A DNA stretch of 64,000 bases from Neonectria sp. B-13 (Eukaryota; Ascomycota; Sordariomycetes; Hypocreales; Nectriaceae). Below the pieces are notes generated by a model, which was not told the DNA's origin, searched no databases, and worked only from the letters and a program-made list of their open reading frames with translations. Positions 11,497-22,689 of the stretch are shown here, in pieces. The DNA lies in assembly GCA_002682825.1 (NCBI GenBank), contig NOKP01000018.1:494099-558098 (forward strand), read 5' to 3'. Within the stretch, counting starts at the first letter, position 1. Each line of letters begins with the position of its first letter. The position numbers and the translations under genes were made by a program.

Positions 11497-12882
11497 TGTG
11501 AATTGCGAGCGTAGTTTACGTCCTGGAGAGAACCAAGGTCACCAGCGGAAGGGCTTTTTATAAGAATTGCCGAAAACAAGCTTCCAACTTCGGTGCCCTC
11601 GCTAGAGGGGACCATCAGGTCTCGGTACATGACGGCGGACACTCGTCGCCTGTTACTTGCGCCTCTAGAGGGCCCGGAGCCCAGGGCCCTGGACCAAGAA
11701 AGACCTCATGTCGCCGTCCCGAAGCTTTGGTGGTGGGCAAGCACTTCATCATCTCCACTCGGTGGCGGTGGGGAGACAAGATGCAGAGCGAACCTGGGCT
11801 ATAGGTGCATCAGAAGCCATAGATGGTGGCATTCCCGTCTACCGGGCCATCAGGTCATGGCCGGGAGACATGGAAGAGCTTCCGTCACCTTCTGGAGATG
11901 GCAATTCGACAGGCTTGAGTGCATTAGGGGAGCAGGCCAGTCATACTGTGCGAAGGGGAATGGCCAGAACGGTGCCAGCATCAAGGGATCCGGGGGAAGG
12001 GTAGCCATTCAGGGCATCGGCTTCTTTGGGCCTTCTCCTCCATCATCCTGCTGCATGATGAACTGTCTAGTTCTATACACGAAGTCGAACTGCAGGCCGG
12101 CGGCACTCGAGTGGGCCCCGGCCACCATTGTCGGGCGTGGTCGACGCGACGTCTGGTGAACCACGGGTAATGGTCAACAGGGGAGGGAGGGGTTGCCTCG
12201 GTGGGTTAATGGGATTGGCGAGGGTGCAGGCAAAGGCAATCTCGGTGAGTCTGCTAATGGGCGGTGCAAGAGGATCTCACCGCAACTAATCCGTACAGAG
12301 GAGAAGGATAGCATATGGCGGACGACGGCGATGCTCCGAGCCCGGGCTCAACGAGGAACCGACGTCTCAGAGAAGTCAGGAATAGTAGCAAAGCACACGA
12401 ATACGCAATGCGACGACCTAGCGCAGGGCCTACGCGAGATGCATGTGATGGCACCACGAGTTGATGAGCCCAAGACCGTGGTCACTGGCTACTGGCCGCC
12501 GGGCCCGCCGGGCCAGCTGCATGTCGACTCCGTCCAAGAGCCCGCCTGCTGCGAGGGAAAGTTGAAATAGTATTAGCAGCCATGCAACGTTGGTTCGCCC
12601 GTAATGCGGGAGCGGGTTGCAGTGGGTGCGGGAGTCTGTGGGTGCGTTACGGTGCTGGCTGTTGCCGCGTGGGTCATGAACGGGGCCGTTGAATGGAGGC
12701 ATAATCCTGGTCCATTCTGCCCTCATGGCCGGAGGCCGGCGCTACATTAGTCCAGGTGAGGAAGACAGATACGTACCGCGGGCCGGGGGCGCCGATCCAG
12801 TTTGATCCTCCGGACCCACTTGTCGAACCCCGGTCGCCGATGATGGATCTCGTTTTGAGCGGCCAATTTAGTCCAACTTTTC
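11497..12882. other. Intergenic region
   Basis: Nearly 1.4 kb between divergent genes without a recognisable coding region. Several open frames of 100-190 codons exist but show no domain, compositional or splice support. A TATA-like element (GTATATTTATCC, about 12961-12972) lies just inside the 5' end of the next predicted ORF, so the true 5' end of that gene may be later than its first ATG. Confidence 0.45.
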
Positions 12883-14607
12883 TTGCTTGCCATCCCAACC
12901 AGAAACCGACGACTGGTTCACCTGCCCATTATGGGCTGCGCATGCCGTGTCACGCCCTTGCGTATATTTATCCAGGGCCTCTCTCAGGTCCATAAGATCG
13001 AGGCTTCTTCTTCTTCCTCATTCCTCCGTTTTCACGCCCCTCGCACGGCTTCGATACTCTGTCGCAACCAGTTCTTGGTCGCGCGACAGTCACGATTTCT
13101 CCATGCCTCGCGACGCTTGAATCAAAATGCAAGCGCCAGCGTTGCTCCATCACCTCCGGCGACCACGGAGCCGGAACGCACCCTCCATTCGAATGACGAA
13201 GCGCCCTTGGCCAGCGAAACTCGTATCGAGGTTACAGAGGTGGAAGCTACAAATCTAGTGAAGGCTAGAGAGTCTGCGAGGGCTGTAGAGCCTGGAAGGA
13301 CTGAACCAACGACAAGTTCAGAACCAACAGCAACTTCAGAACCAGTAAGAATTATTGAGACAGCCACGACCACAGTGTCAACGGCGGTTGAAGAGTCAGT
13401 CACGGTTACAAAGCCAGTCACAACTGCAGAACCCTTGACGGCTGCTGAACCCGTGGTAACTGCTGAGCCGGTGACAACTGCTGCGCCCGTGGCGGCTGCT
13501 GAGCAGCCTGAGTCCAGTGAAACATCTGAGACCAACAAAACGGCCGAGGTCAGCCAAATAGCTGAAGTTCATCAACTAGCTGAGGTTATCGAATCGCCGT
13601 ACCCGACATCCGAGACTGTCAAGGTCAACGCCAAGGCCAGCGATAAATTCAAGGGTAACGACAAGTTCAAGGGTAATGACAAGTTCAAGGGCAGCGACAA
13701 GTTCAAGGGCAACGACAAGTTCAAGGACAACGACAAGTTCAAGGGCAACGACCGGTTCAAGGGCAACGAAAAGTTCAAGGGCAATGACAGGTTCAATGAC
13801 AGACACAAGGGCGATGGGAAGTTCAGAGGCGACAACAATTATGGGGGCCAGAACAAGTTCAGAAGCGAAAACAAGTTCGGCAGCGAGAACAAATTTGGGG
13901 GCCAGAACAAATTCAGGAGCGATACCAGGTTTGAGGGTGAAGGAAGGTTCAAGGACAAGTCTTGGAAGCCGAACACCTACTCTGACAATAAGACCTACGA
14001 CAAACCATGGACGAAGCGAACAGATGATCTGGGCAGTTCAAGACCACCCAGAGATTTCAGCCGAACCTCATCCTCGACTGAGCCTATCGTCGGGCCGTCA
14101 CCCTCGGAGCCAAATCCAGATACCCCCCTTTGGAGGATCCAGAAGGAAGCTCTGAAGGAAAAGTTCCCCGACGGCTGGAAACCCCGCAAGCGCCTCTCCC
14201 CCGACGCTCTGGCCGGCATCCGTGCCCTGAACGCCCAGTTCCCGGAAACCTACACCACCTCGACCCTGGCCAGCAGATTCGAGGTGTCGCCTGAGAACAT
14301 TCGCCGTATTCTCAAAAGCAATTGGGCGCCTTCGACCGACGAGGACAAGGAACGCCAGGACCGATGGTTCCGCCGTGGCATGAAGGTCTGGGACCATCAG
14401 GCCGCGCTCGGCATGAAGCCGCCGCGGAAATGGCGCTTGGAGGGCATCAAACGCGACCCGAGCTACCACGATAAGCGACAGGGAGCCATAAGGCACAACC
14501 GGCATTTGGAGGAGGAGGATGATCGGGAAGTCCGGGCCAACATGAGGAGGCCGGCTACGCGGAAACCTGCTCAACGACCTGCTCCACGACGAACCCCTCG
14601 ACCATGA
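12883..14607 (+). CDS. RRG9: RRG9-like mitochondrial protein (neugrin/Rrg9 family)
   Basis: 574-residue open frame. The N-terminal 80 residues are basic and Ser/Arg-rich (SRFLHASRRL), like a mitochondrial presequence. They are followed by a long Thr/Glu/Val-rich low-complexity linker and then a tandem array of KFKGND units. The conserved part is C-terminal (about 420-500): LWRIQKEALKEKFPDGWKPR, SPDALAGIRALNAQFPE, and an HTH-like stretch ending SPENIRRILKSNW. This is the signature of Rrg9/neugrin, required in yeast for respiratory growth and mitochondrial DNA maintenance. The C-terminus is Arg/Pro-rich. Orthologues are usually much shorter, so the repeat and linker are an expansion. The first ATG may be too early: a second in-frame ATG lies at 12931 and a spliced leader cannot be excluded. 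Confidence 0.8.
   Translation: MLAIPTRNRRLVHLPIMGCACRVTPLRIFIQGLSQVHKIEASSSSSFLRFHAPRTASILCRNQFLVARQSRFLHASRRLNQNASASVAPSPPATTEPERTLHSNDEAPLASETRIEVTEVEATNLVKARESARAVEPGRTEPTTSSEPTATSEPVRIIETATTTVSTAVEESVTVTKPVTTAEPLTAAEPVVTAEPVTTAAPVAAAEQPESSETSETNKTAEVSQIAEVHQLAEVIESPYPTSETVKVNAKASDKFKGNDKFKGNDKFKGSDKFKGNDKFKDNDKFKGNDRFKGNEKFKGNDRFNDRHKGDGKFRGDNNYGGQNKFRSENKFGSENKFGGQNKFRSDTRFEGEGRFKDKSWKPNTYSDNKTYDKPWTKRTDDLGSSRPPRDFSRTSSSTEPIVGPSPSEPNPDTPLWRIQKEALKEKFPDGWKPRKRLSPDALAGIRALNAQFPETYTTSTLASRFEVSPENIRRILKSNWAPSTDEDKERQDRWFRRGMKVWDHQAALGMKPPRKWRLEGIKRDPSYHDKRQGAIRHNRHLEEEDDREVRANMRRPATRKPAQRPAPRRTPRP
13642..13830 (+). repeat. KFKGND-encoding 18-nt tandem repeat
   Basis: About ten 18-nt units encoding D-K-F-K-G-N with minor variants inside the RRG9-like gene. 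They decay downstream (to about 13960) into NKFGSE/NKFRSD-type units. The encoded array is strongly basic and hydrophilic. Confidence 0.95.
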
Positions 14608-15308
14608 TGAGTGTATGACTAGAAAATCCCCGTTTATCACATATAGAACTGGCCATGGTGGCATGTACCATAGATGTATTATTTGTCCTACTATTGAATG
14701 CAGATTAATGAAGGAACTTTCAATGATCATGACCCTTTCCCCTTATTCTTTAGAGTCGATTGTGCGTATGAGTGAGTGTTCACCATGGCTGGCAGATAGT
14801 CCTATCTAACAAAGCGAACCCGATTTTCGCTCACAATTTGCAAGAACAAATTCCGACGAGGGCAATTAGTCGATTATCAAAACGCCGCCCAGCGCGATTG
14901 ATCCAATCCCTTGGTTTTTGGTCCTGCGAGGCCGGCAATGTGACGTCGAAACTAAGAGGCGGCTCTAGTTGATGCAGGTCCCATCACTGTGACTGACCGA
15001 CCGAAAAGGGACAGGGGCTGAGGGGGTCTCGGAGCTCCGCGCTTAAAGACGTAACGACTGGTGCGGTACGTAGTTTCACTTCCACATGCTACGCAACCGA
15101 CTCCAGCCTCGTTTCACCTCGCCTTCATCCCGTTTCTCTCCTCCAACCGCCAGGAGAAACTCAAGCTTCTTCCTCTTTGTTTATTTCATCTCCAAGAGGC
15201 ACGCCGTCTGTACATATTCAGTATCTTGCGCCAGTGTGCTGCGCATCGTTGACCGCTCTCTCACCACCAGGCGCTTCATTTCGCTACTCACTCACTCACT
15301 CACTCACC
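14608..15308. other. Intergenic region upstream of the SDR gene
   Basis: About 700 bp holding the 3'UTR of the RRG9-like gene and the promoter and pyrimidine-rich leader of the dehydrogenase. No supported coding region. A short direct repeat (CACT)n lies immediately before the SDR start. Confidence 0.5.
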
Positions 15309-16454
15309 ATGTCTAGCACCACGCGATACCCGCGCCCGCCGCAGCGCGAGTCCTGGTTTGCGCCGCTGTCCGTCGACCTCTTCCTCAAGGTCCTCAACAC
15401 AACGCTGCTTCACCCCTTCATCGCCTGGATCATCCCGTTGTGCTTCCGCGCCCAGACGGTCAAGTGGGAGGCGCCGCCGATGGTCATCTCCATCGCCTGG
15501 GCCACCTTCATCACGCTGTGCTGGATAGCCGGCATTGTCAATCAGCGCATCGCCCACGGCGTGCCCCGTGATGTTGACCTCGGCGAGGAGGTCATCGTCA
15601 TCACCGGCGGCTCGAGTGGCTTGGGCTTGCTCATCGCCGAGGTCTACGGCATGCGCGGCGCTTCCGTGGCGGTGCTGGATGTGAATGAGATGGAGAACAC
15701 GGAGGCGCGGGGCGTCACTTTCTACAAGTGTGATGTTGGCGACAAGGCGCAGGTCGCCAAGGTTGCGTCTGATATTGAGAAAGAGGTATGTCTATCCTCA
15801 TTCCCTGGTCTGATACTAGTGTTATGTTTGCTAACCCGACATCCTCAGCTCGGTACCCCGACTGTCCTGATCAACAACGCCGCCGTTGTCATTGGCAAGT
15901 CGCTGTTGGACATCTCGCTGGAGGAGATCGACCGGAGCCTCACCACCAACCTCCTAGGTCCCTTTTACTGTCTCAAGGCGTTCCTCCCCGCCATCATCCG
16001 TGGCGGCAACGGCGGCACCATCGTCAACATCTCCTCAGTCATCGGCACTGTTGGCGCCGCGCAGCTGACGGACTACGCGGCGGCCAAGGCCGGCATCACG
16101 GCTCTGCACCGCTCGCTGACGGCGGAGCTGCGCCAGAGCCACCCGGAGATCCGAACCGTGCTCGTCACCCCGGGCCAGCTGAGCACGCCCCTGTTCTACG
16201 GGGTGCAGACGCCCAACAGCTTTATCGCGCCCGTGGTGGAGCCCGTTGACGTGACCAAGGAGATAGTGGCGGCCATTGACAGCGGGAGAGGCGCGACGGT
16301 TGGCATGCCGTTGTATGCACGCTGGATCGACTGGATCAACGTGCTCCCCGTGGGCGTCCAGGTCATCCTGCGCTCGGTTGCGGGGGTGGATAATGGGATG
16401 AAGACGTTTGTCGGGAGGCGCGGCCAGGAGACCGAGAAACATGTTTCGGGATAG
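15309..16454 (+). CDS. Membrane-anchored short-chain dehydrogenase/reductase
   Basis: Two exons (15309-15785 and 15849-16454) encode 360 residues. The N-terminal third has two hydrophobic segments (about 20-45 and 55-75), then a classical SDR Rossmann fold: the nucleotide-binding TGGSSGLG, the NNAAV motif, catalytic Ser in NISSVIG, and the active-site YAAAK. Resemblance is closest to the RDH10/17-beta-HSD11 group, which act on lipophilic alcohols and ketones at ER or lipid-droplet membranes; the substrate here is unknown. The 63-nt intron (GTATGT donor, GCTAAC branch, CAG acceptor) is a multiple of three and contains no stop, so the frame reads straight through it. It was excluded because the insert falls between the DIEKE helix and LGTPTVLINNA, where SDRs have no extra segment. 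The start ATG follows a CACTCACTCACC leader; an upstream in-frame extension is not supported. Confidence 0.88.
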   Translation: MSSTTRYPRPPQRESWFAPLSVDLFLKVLNTTLLHPFIAWIIPLCFRAQTVKWEAPPMVISIAWATFITLCWIAGIVNQRIAHGVPRDVDLGEEVIVITGGSSGLGLLIAEVYGMRGASVAVLDVNEMENTEARGVTFYKCDVGDKAQVAKVASDIEKEVCLSSFPGLILVLCLLTRHPQLGTPTVLINNAAVVIGKSLLDISLEEIDRSLTTNLLGPFYCLKAFLPAIIRGGNGGTIVNISSVIGTVGAAQLTDYAAAKAGITALHRSLTAELRQSHPEIRTVLVTPGQLSTPLFYGVQTPNSFIAPVVEPVDVTKEIVAAIDSGRGATVGMPLYARWIDWINVLPVGVQVILRSVAGVDNGMKTFVGRRGQETEKHVSG

Positions 16455-18709
16455 ACTGGCGCTGGCGCCATTTCGGTTGGACGACGGCCTACTTACGCAT
16501 GCACTTGGGAGCGATGGGATGGGAAATACAACACGGACATGTGAATGTTAATGTTTGATAGTGATGATACGATGGAATCATAGCATAGCGAACTGGGTAC
16601 TTGGTCAGTGACCGAAACTTTTACGTCACAACCTGAAGCATATCATGTTTGAACGCATCCAATTGCAATTGTTATCCTCGTGGCTGAGGGTGAAGAGAGC
16701 TGTTGTAGTTGTAGTCTCGCCGTGGAGTTTTCGTTTAGGCCGCGTAGAGCTGTGGGAACCCCCACGTCACCCAATCTCGAGGTTGGTCTTGTGTATCGGC
16801 GAGAGACAATCAACGAAACCCAGAGCAGTGGATCAGCCAATTATGGCACCTCATGGCCACACTACCTGTCGATCCAGCTGCGGCCCGGGGCTGTGATGGA
16901 GAAGCACGGATGGCCGCTGGCTGCCAAACCCAAGAAGTAGTAGACCTGGTCGCCAGCACGGAGTGTGGTACGCTGAAGTCGTCAATCGCTTAATTGCCCG
17001 ATATAGGTAGCCAAGTTTCGGATAAGCTGGGGTACTCTGGGGCAGGTGGTTCTAGAAGAGGACCGTGCTGCTCGGTGACGGTTGGAGATATCCAATACTA
17101 CATAGTATGCATTCGGATGGCGCTTTGCGTCAAGTCTGAGTTGGCCCGCTTCGGAACTCGCCCGACAGCACTACTGTACATTTGAATCAACTTCGCTGAC
17201 GAGACATTCCCGCACGAGACACCAGGGTATCTGATAGCCAACGGCTGAGGCGTCGATTCCTCGCAGTTCAGATCCACGCCACTCCACCTCAGTCAAGACA
17301 CCGCAGCGACGGTGGTGGTGGTGTTGGCAACAAGGGGGCGTGGGGTGACACAGCAACTCAGCACGGCTGGATGGGAGGTCTCAGGTTCGTGGCGGCGCTG
17401 TTCCGCACCCCCCCTTGCGTCATTCACGACAGGTCTGTCACAGCGGGCGACTCGAGCAAAAAGTCAGGTTGGACGGGGGAGGAGAAAGACGACATGTGCT
17501 CCGGTGCTTGCAGCGCTGCGGGCGCTCTGGATGCTCGGAACGGCCGCTGTGGGCTCTGGTTCGGGTCACCGAAGCGAGGGGCACCGGCACCGGAGAAGGA
17601 CGACGCGACAGACTCGGCGCGAGCCAGGGCTCCAACGTGATGGTCACCGGGATAGACAATGGCGCGGATCATTGCTGCAGAGCCCCATTGAATGTGGCCC
17701 GCGCTGGAGAGTCCCTGGCCGAGATACCAGACCATCGGTTCTCGCGGTTCCCCACACGGAGATACAGTATAGACGTATTCGGGTGTTCAGGTGCTAGGTC
17801 TGTAATTAGGGAGATTACCAGATGCTGAGTAGTAGGAGAGACGTGCGGCGGCGCGGAGCGGGTGGAGGGGCGGCAGGCCGGCAGGTATTGGGGCGGGGAA
17901 GTTAGGAAGTAGGACGCGAGGAGACATGGGTCACTTGGACGAACGCTGATGGGTGGTGTCACTGGCGTGTGTGTGGTGAAGCAAAAGGCAGCTAAACTGC
18001 AGGATTTCAAGATTCAGGGTTCATATTCGTACTGTAGGATAGGATTGCGGTGCGCCCGTTTGCGAGAGGGGTGTTGTGACGACGCTTTGGACTGATGGTG
18101 CGGTGGCGGTAGGTTGGTTCTGCCGGCGTTTGTCAGGGCGCTCGCAGGTCGAAGTTGTCTCAGGGCTTCGTCGACGCCCGCAGAGCTGCACCTCGCATCC
18201 CTCGACATTGACGGGGATACCACTTCGGGTGCATCAGGGTTTTCTGAAGTAGTAGCCTTGTAAGAGTAACCTCCGAAAGAGAACCGTGCTGCGCTTAGCA
18301 AGCAGTACGGATACTTGTGTTGAGTCGTTAGTTCGGGGTTCCATCTAATGGTTTTTTTTTTTGTTGGAACTGAGTTCGGGAGAGGGCTGAAAAGACGCAC
18401 GCGACACCACTTCGCGGGACAAAAGCTTCCCTTCCACTAACACGGGATGGAAGTGCGTACGAATAGAGCATCCAACATGGAATGCTTTGGATAACCCCCC
18501 GGCACAGATGACGGCTACATGACAGAGTCAGTGCTCAGTTCTGGGATGGCGATGCAATCAATATCCGCAGAGCCAGGAAGTTGAGTGACAAGACAGCAAG
18601 GGAGGGACCCCTCATTAAAGGAATCGAAACCTCTCGACATGTCAAACCCGTCTGCACTAAGGTAGATTAATGTAGTATTCTACTACGTACTCCAGGAAAA
18701 CTGTGTGAA

Positions 18710-18730
18710 GTGACTGACTGACTGACTGAC
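18710..18730. repeat. (TGAC)n microsatellite
   Basis: Five uninterrupted tetranucleotide units. Confidence 0.9.
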
Positions 18731-19153
18731 GGCAACATTCCCCCCAACCCCATGATCCCCGTCCCTCGTCAACTCGACTCGCCGGGACCCTTATCAGCGC
18801 CCGCCGGCTCGGCTGCCCACCAATCACGCCGCCACCAACCAGGCCGCCACGCGGGCATCCCAGGCGTTCCGGACACACAGCGGGCTCTGTCGGTGGCCCC
18901 TCGGTGCTTGCACGCCCTGAACACGCCCTAGTCGTCACCCGCGCGCCCCCAGATAAGCCTCTCGCTGGATCCAACCGTCTCTAACCAGTGGCCAGTGAGT
19001 GACCTGTCTCCATTCTCCCATCCTCCACCCATCCACTCTTCCATCCTCCATCCCATCCACATCCGCATCCACTCGCTCCATTCTCCAGTCATCGACTCCA
19101 TCCTGACGGATCCCGGGCCCCAAGCCAAGCCCAGAAGCCCGTCAAGCCATGCT

Positions 19154-19173
19154 GCCATGCCATGCCATGCCAT
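19154..19173. repeat. (CCATG)n microsatellite
   Basis: Four uninterrupted pentanucleotide units in the leader region upstream of the pseudokinase. Confidence 0.85.
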
Positions 19174-19657
19174 GAGGCCCCGGCGGCCACCCCCCCCAGA
19201 GCAACGCCTCCAAGGGCCCCAAACCCCGGTAGCTTCAACATCTTTCTCTCTCGGTTGCCGCTTCCAGTAGCACCCCATGAACCCTATGAAAGCCTCCCGA
19301 CTCCCATCTCCCGACTCCCTGCTCCCCTGGATCTCCAACTACATACACCACCTCTGCTCCGCCGTCCCACCTCACCAGGTCCTTTCCTCATCCTCGTACT
19401 CATCCTCGCTTCTTCATCTCTCTCTCTCTCAGTGTCTAGTCTCCGGTCTCTTAGTCTCCTGCCAGCCTTCGGCCTCCACTGCAACTGGCGCGGCTGACCC
19501 GAACAGACCATCCCAAGTCATCGCCATTTTCCAGCCTTGCCACTCACGCGCCAGAACACACCATACCTCGCCTTGCCAGCAAACGCAGATGCAGTCTTGA
19601 GCGTTTGCGCAAATTCCACACCAAAGGGGTTACTACGGAGGAGGAACCACACCGACA

Positions 19658-21478
19658 ATGGGTCAGTGGTGGGTTGACTCCCGGATCGAAGCCACCGTCA
19701 CCCGGCCTTTCGTCCTCGGCCATCTCCTCGCCGATGAGATTGAGCAGCTGGACCAACCTGTGGCGTTTGGCGGCGAGGACTTGACAGAGCGCACCTACTG
19801 GGACAGCATCCAACATGATGCCCCTCGCCTCTTCCTCATCCTCGTCGATCTCGGCGTCCCGGACCAAATCTTTGGAGTCATCGACGACGGCTGGGACGAC
19901 GCTGAGCTGCCAATTGCCCTAGAGGAGATCGATCGCCTACAGCTGGCGCCGTCTCGTGATGACCGACTGGACCGTAAATTCTACCAACGCCAATTTCACT
20001 ATCTCCTGACGCCCCTCCAGCGTGGTAGTCACCATGTCTATGCCGAGAATGAAGTCGTACCCCTCGAGATCATCGAGCGCCCTCCCCTGACGGCACACAA
20101 GTCAAATGTCATTGAGAAGGTCAGGCTTCCAAATGCTCAAGGATCCGTCTTCTGCCGCCGCAGATATCCTCTCGGGAACGGACCCGGAGCCATGTCCGAC
20201 GCCGACTTCCTGGAAGCGATCCAGAGCATAAAGGGTTTACAGAATGAGCACATGGTCTCGTACTGGGCGTCATATACCCAGAACGGATGCGGTTACGTGC
20301 TCTTCACTCCACCGAATGACTTCACCCTCAAGTCGTTCCTTGCGACTACGCCTTCTTCATTCAAAAACCTGGCCAAAAAGGACCGGAGGGAACTTGTAAT
20401 GAATTGGATCTTATGCCTCGTCGACACGTTGTGCTACCTCCACAGCAAGAGCCGCTCCCACTCTTGCATCAAGCCTTCCACTATTCTTTTCACCAACCAA
20501 AACCACATCTTCTTCGCCGACTCCACGCGATTAACCCCCGACGGCATGCTCCATCATACCGACAAGGCGTCGTTCGACCGTGAACGCTACGACTACTCAG
20601 CCCCTGAGCAATGGTTCCGCCCTGCGGGACCCTCGAGCCCACCGGGCAGGTTTATGAACCTAGGATCCCCTTCCACACCCCCCGATGACAGTGGCTTCAA
20701 CATCATGCGAAGCCACGACCTCGCCAATTCTCCCAATGGCATGTTTGCGCCAAACCTCCAACTAAGTCCACAGCAGGGCGATGTATTCTCACTCGGGTGC
20801 ATCATTCTAGAACTCCTGTCCTTCTTAGTGAAGCGGTCAACGAGCAAATTTGCCAACTTCCGATCCGCGAAACACAAGACCGCTGGACGAGGTGGCGCAG
20901 TCCTAGATACCTCATTCCATAAGAACCTAGGGCAAGTTGAGGCTTGGATGTCTAACTTAGCCAAAGAAGCGTCAAGAAAGGTTTCGGACAAGGATGGCGC
21001 AAACGTCTTTCGAGGCGTAACGCCGATATTGCATGTCGTTGCGGGTATGCTCTCAGCCAATCCGTTCGACCGGCCACCCGCTATCGAGGTCCAGCAGCGA
21101 ATTTACCAGGTTCTGACCGAGGTTTGTGGGACTTCAGAGCCACATTGTGTGCATCAGTACTCTCATGACCTCGACTACTCGCTTGGACGGATGCATATTC
21201 AGAATCCCGGAGATGCTATGCTGGGCAGGCCAGACCAACGAGCCAGCCTTGGATACGGGACTCCGCGAACGTTCCAACACAGCCGCAACAATAGCAGCGG
21301 TGGCTATTCTCAGACGAGCCGCACGACAGCCAGCAGCGAGGCGGAAGGAGATGGCATATACAACCCAGGCCCATCCGGCCCACAACGGATTAGGCCCCAA
21401 GGGTCTTGGCCTAGAAACCAAGGCTACATGGTTAATCCTGCCCTAAACCAGGGTTCATTGTATGCAACGGGACCTTGA
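19658..21478 (+). CDS. Fungal protein-kinase-like protein, probable pseudokinase
   Basis: Uninterrupted 606-residue frame. The N-terminal 140 residues are conserved-looking but unnamed (PRLFLILVDLGVPDQIFG). From about residue 150 to 480 there is a protein-kinase fold: hinge-like NGCGYVLFTPPNDFTLKSFL, the helix WILCLVDTLCYLHSKSRSHS, a degenerate catalytic loop (HSCIKPSTILF), a degenerate DFG (FFADST), an activation-segment-like YSAPEQWF, and GDVFSLGCIILELLSFL matching subdomain IX. The catalytic Asp of HRD and the DFG motif are absent. The beta-3 position reads FCRRRYP with no clear Lys. Phosphotransfer is therefore unlikely and a scaffolding or regulatory role is inferred. The C-terminus is Ser/Gly/Pro-rich and disordered. 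The start ATG lies in a good context after ACCGACA. Confidence 0.85.
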   Translation: MGQWWVDSRIEATVTRPFVLGHLLADEIEQLDQPVAFGGEDLTERTYWDSIQHDAPRLFLILVDLGVPDQIFGVIDDGWDDAELPIALEEIDRLQLAPSRDDRLDRKFYQRQFHYLLTPLQRGSHHVYAENEVVPLEIIERPPLTAHKSNVIEKVRLPNAQGSVFCRRRYPLGNGPGAMSDADFLEAIQSIKGLQNEHMVSYWASYTQNGCGYVLFTPPNDFTLKSFLATTPSSFKNLAKKDRRELVMNWILCLVDTLCYLHSKSRSHSCIKPSTILFTNQNHIFFADSTRLTPDGMLHHTDKASFDRERYDYSAPEQWFRPAGPSSPPGRFMNLGSPSTPPDDSGFNIMRSHDLANSPNGMFAPNLQLSPQQGDVFSLGCIILELLSFLVKRSTSKFANFRSAKHKTAGRGGAVLDTSFHKNLGQVEAWMSNLAKEASRKVSDKDGANVFRGVTPILHVVAGMLSANPFDRPPAIEVQQRIYQVLTEVCGTSEPHCVHQYSHDLDYSLGRMHIQNPGDAMLGRPDQRASLGYGTPRTFQHSRNNSSGGYSQTSRTTASSEAEGDGIYNPGPSGPQRIRPQGSWPRNQGYMVNPALNQGSLYATGP

Positions 21479-22689
21479 GCTGTGGCTGAGATATCTTGGG
21501 TTACCGAGACATCAACAATTGCTTTATTTATTTTTCATATGAGCTAATGATCAACGACTGGATGGGCGCCGGGCAGGTGTTGGATTTTACTTGGGGACTG
21601 CTTCCATATTGGCGAGGCGAGTCTTTTGTTGCAGCGCAAGGCAGGGCAGCAACTGGGCTTGTTCATTCAATTAACGCATGGCTATTTCATGGGCTGAGGA
21701 TGAAGCATCTACTTTCTACTGCTGAAACATGGCGGGTATGGAATGTACTATATCATTAACAACGGTCAGCCCTGAGGCACTCTGATGACGGAACGAAATT
21801 GGCCACATCGACATGAAGAGCTATTTGTAGGATAACGATATAGTAATGAAACGGAGACTCATTTGGAGAATACCATAGAGGTGAAGTCACAAATATCTTC
21901 ACCAACCTCAACGGTTCCAAGATATGCCAGGCGTGATACGTGCATCCGGATCCCAGATACTAGACTACGAAGTTCAGTAGAAGGAGCTCGCGGTAACAAA
22001 CCAAGCGCACACACCGAAGCGCTTAACCTGGTTGATCTCGCTCTGCTAAGCCCTGTCTTTAGCGCCTTGCAGGATCCCACCCCGCATTGCGGGAGTAGAG
22101 TGAGTGTAGGTTCTCGCCGTGAACCGCATGCCAACTGCACTTTGCCTTACACCATCACCTTCTGCTCCCTTCTAGCCCCGTTCCTTGTTGAGCCTTACTA
22201 CCATGATGGCCATGTCCACTTTCTGAGAAGAAAAATCGGTTCCCTTTCCGATATCGTTGTATCGTTGTCCCAAGCCTGCGCAAGCAACTGCGATCTCGGA
22301 CCTGTTGGTTCAACACGCCGAGCGCAGGGTTTCCCCCATCAAAAGCTCACAGCCGATCTAGGAACATCGAGTCGCACCTCGTTCCTCTCTCACCTTACGC
22401 AGTGTTACCGTCGAACTGTATCGTTACATTCAGTGATACCCTCACCCCTCTCGCAGGTGTCATTGACCTTTCTAAACCGACAAGATGTGTGCTTTCCGCG
22501 GTCACATGTTTGACCACATCCAATCCGGCAATCGGCCTTGATGAAAGTGTGTACTAACCCCATCGTCGAGAACAGGATGTTTGCGTATCGCGGCTTGCGC
22601 TGATGCGGCGAGGTCATGGTAGTGCAAACGCGCATGGCTGTGTAGGTACGAGGACATACTTGCAGTGTGCGGGAAGCTAGGCTGCCGCC
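21479..22689. other. Gene-poor intergenic region
   Basis: Holds the 3'UTR of the pseudokinase gene. An open frame of 216 codons at 21863-22513 on the plus strand lacks any recognisable family and is treated as chance. Confidence 0.45.

Larger units (their letters stand above)
16455..19657. other. Long intergenic region
   Basis: About 3.2 kb with no recognisable gene on either strand. Many overlapping open frames up to about 160 codons show no domain and inconsistent composition. It includes two small tandem repeats (18710-18730 and 19154-19173) and, at its right end, the long CT-rich leader of the pseudokinase gene. Confidence 0.5.
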
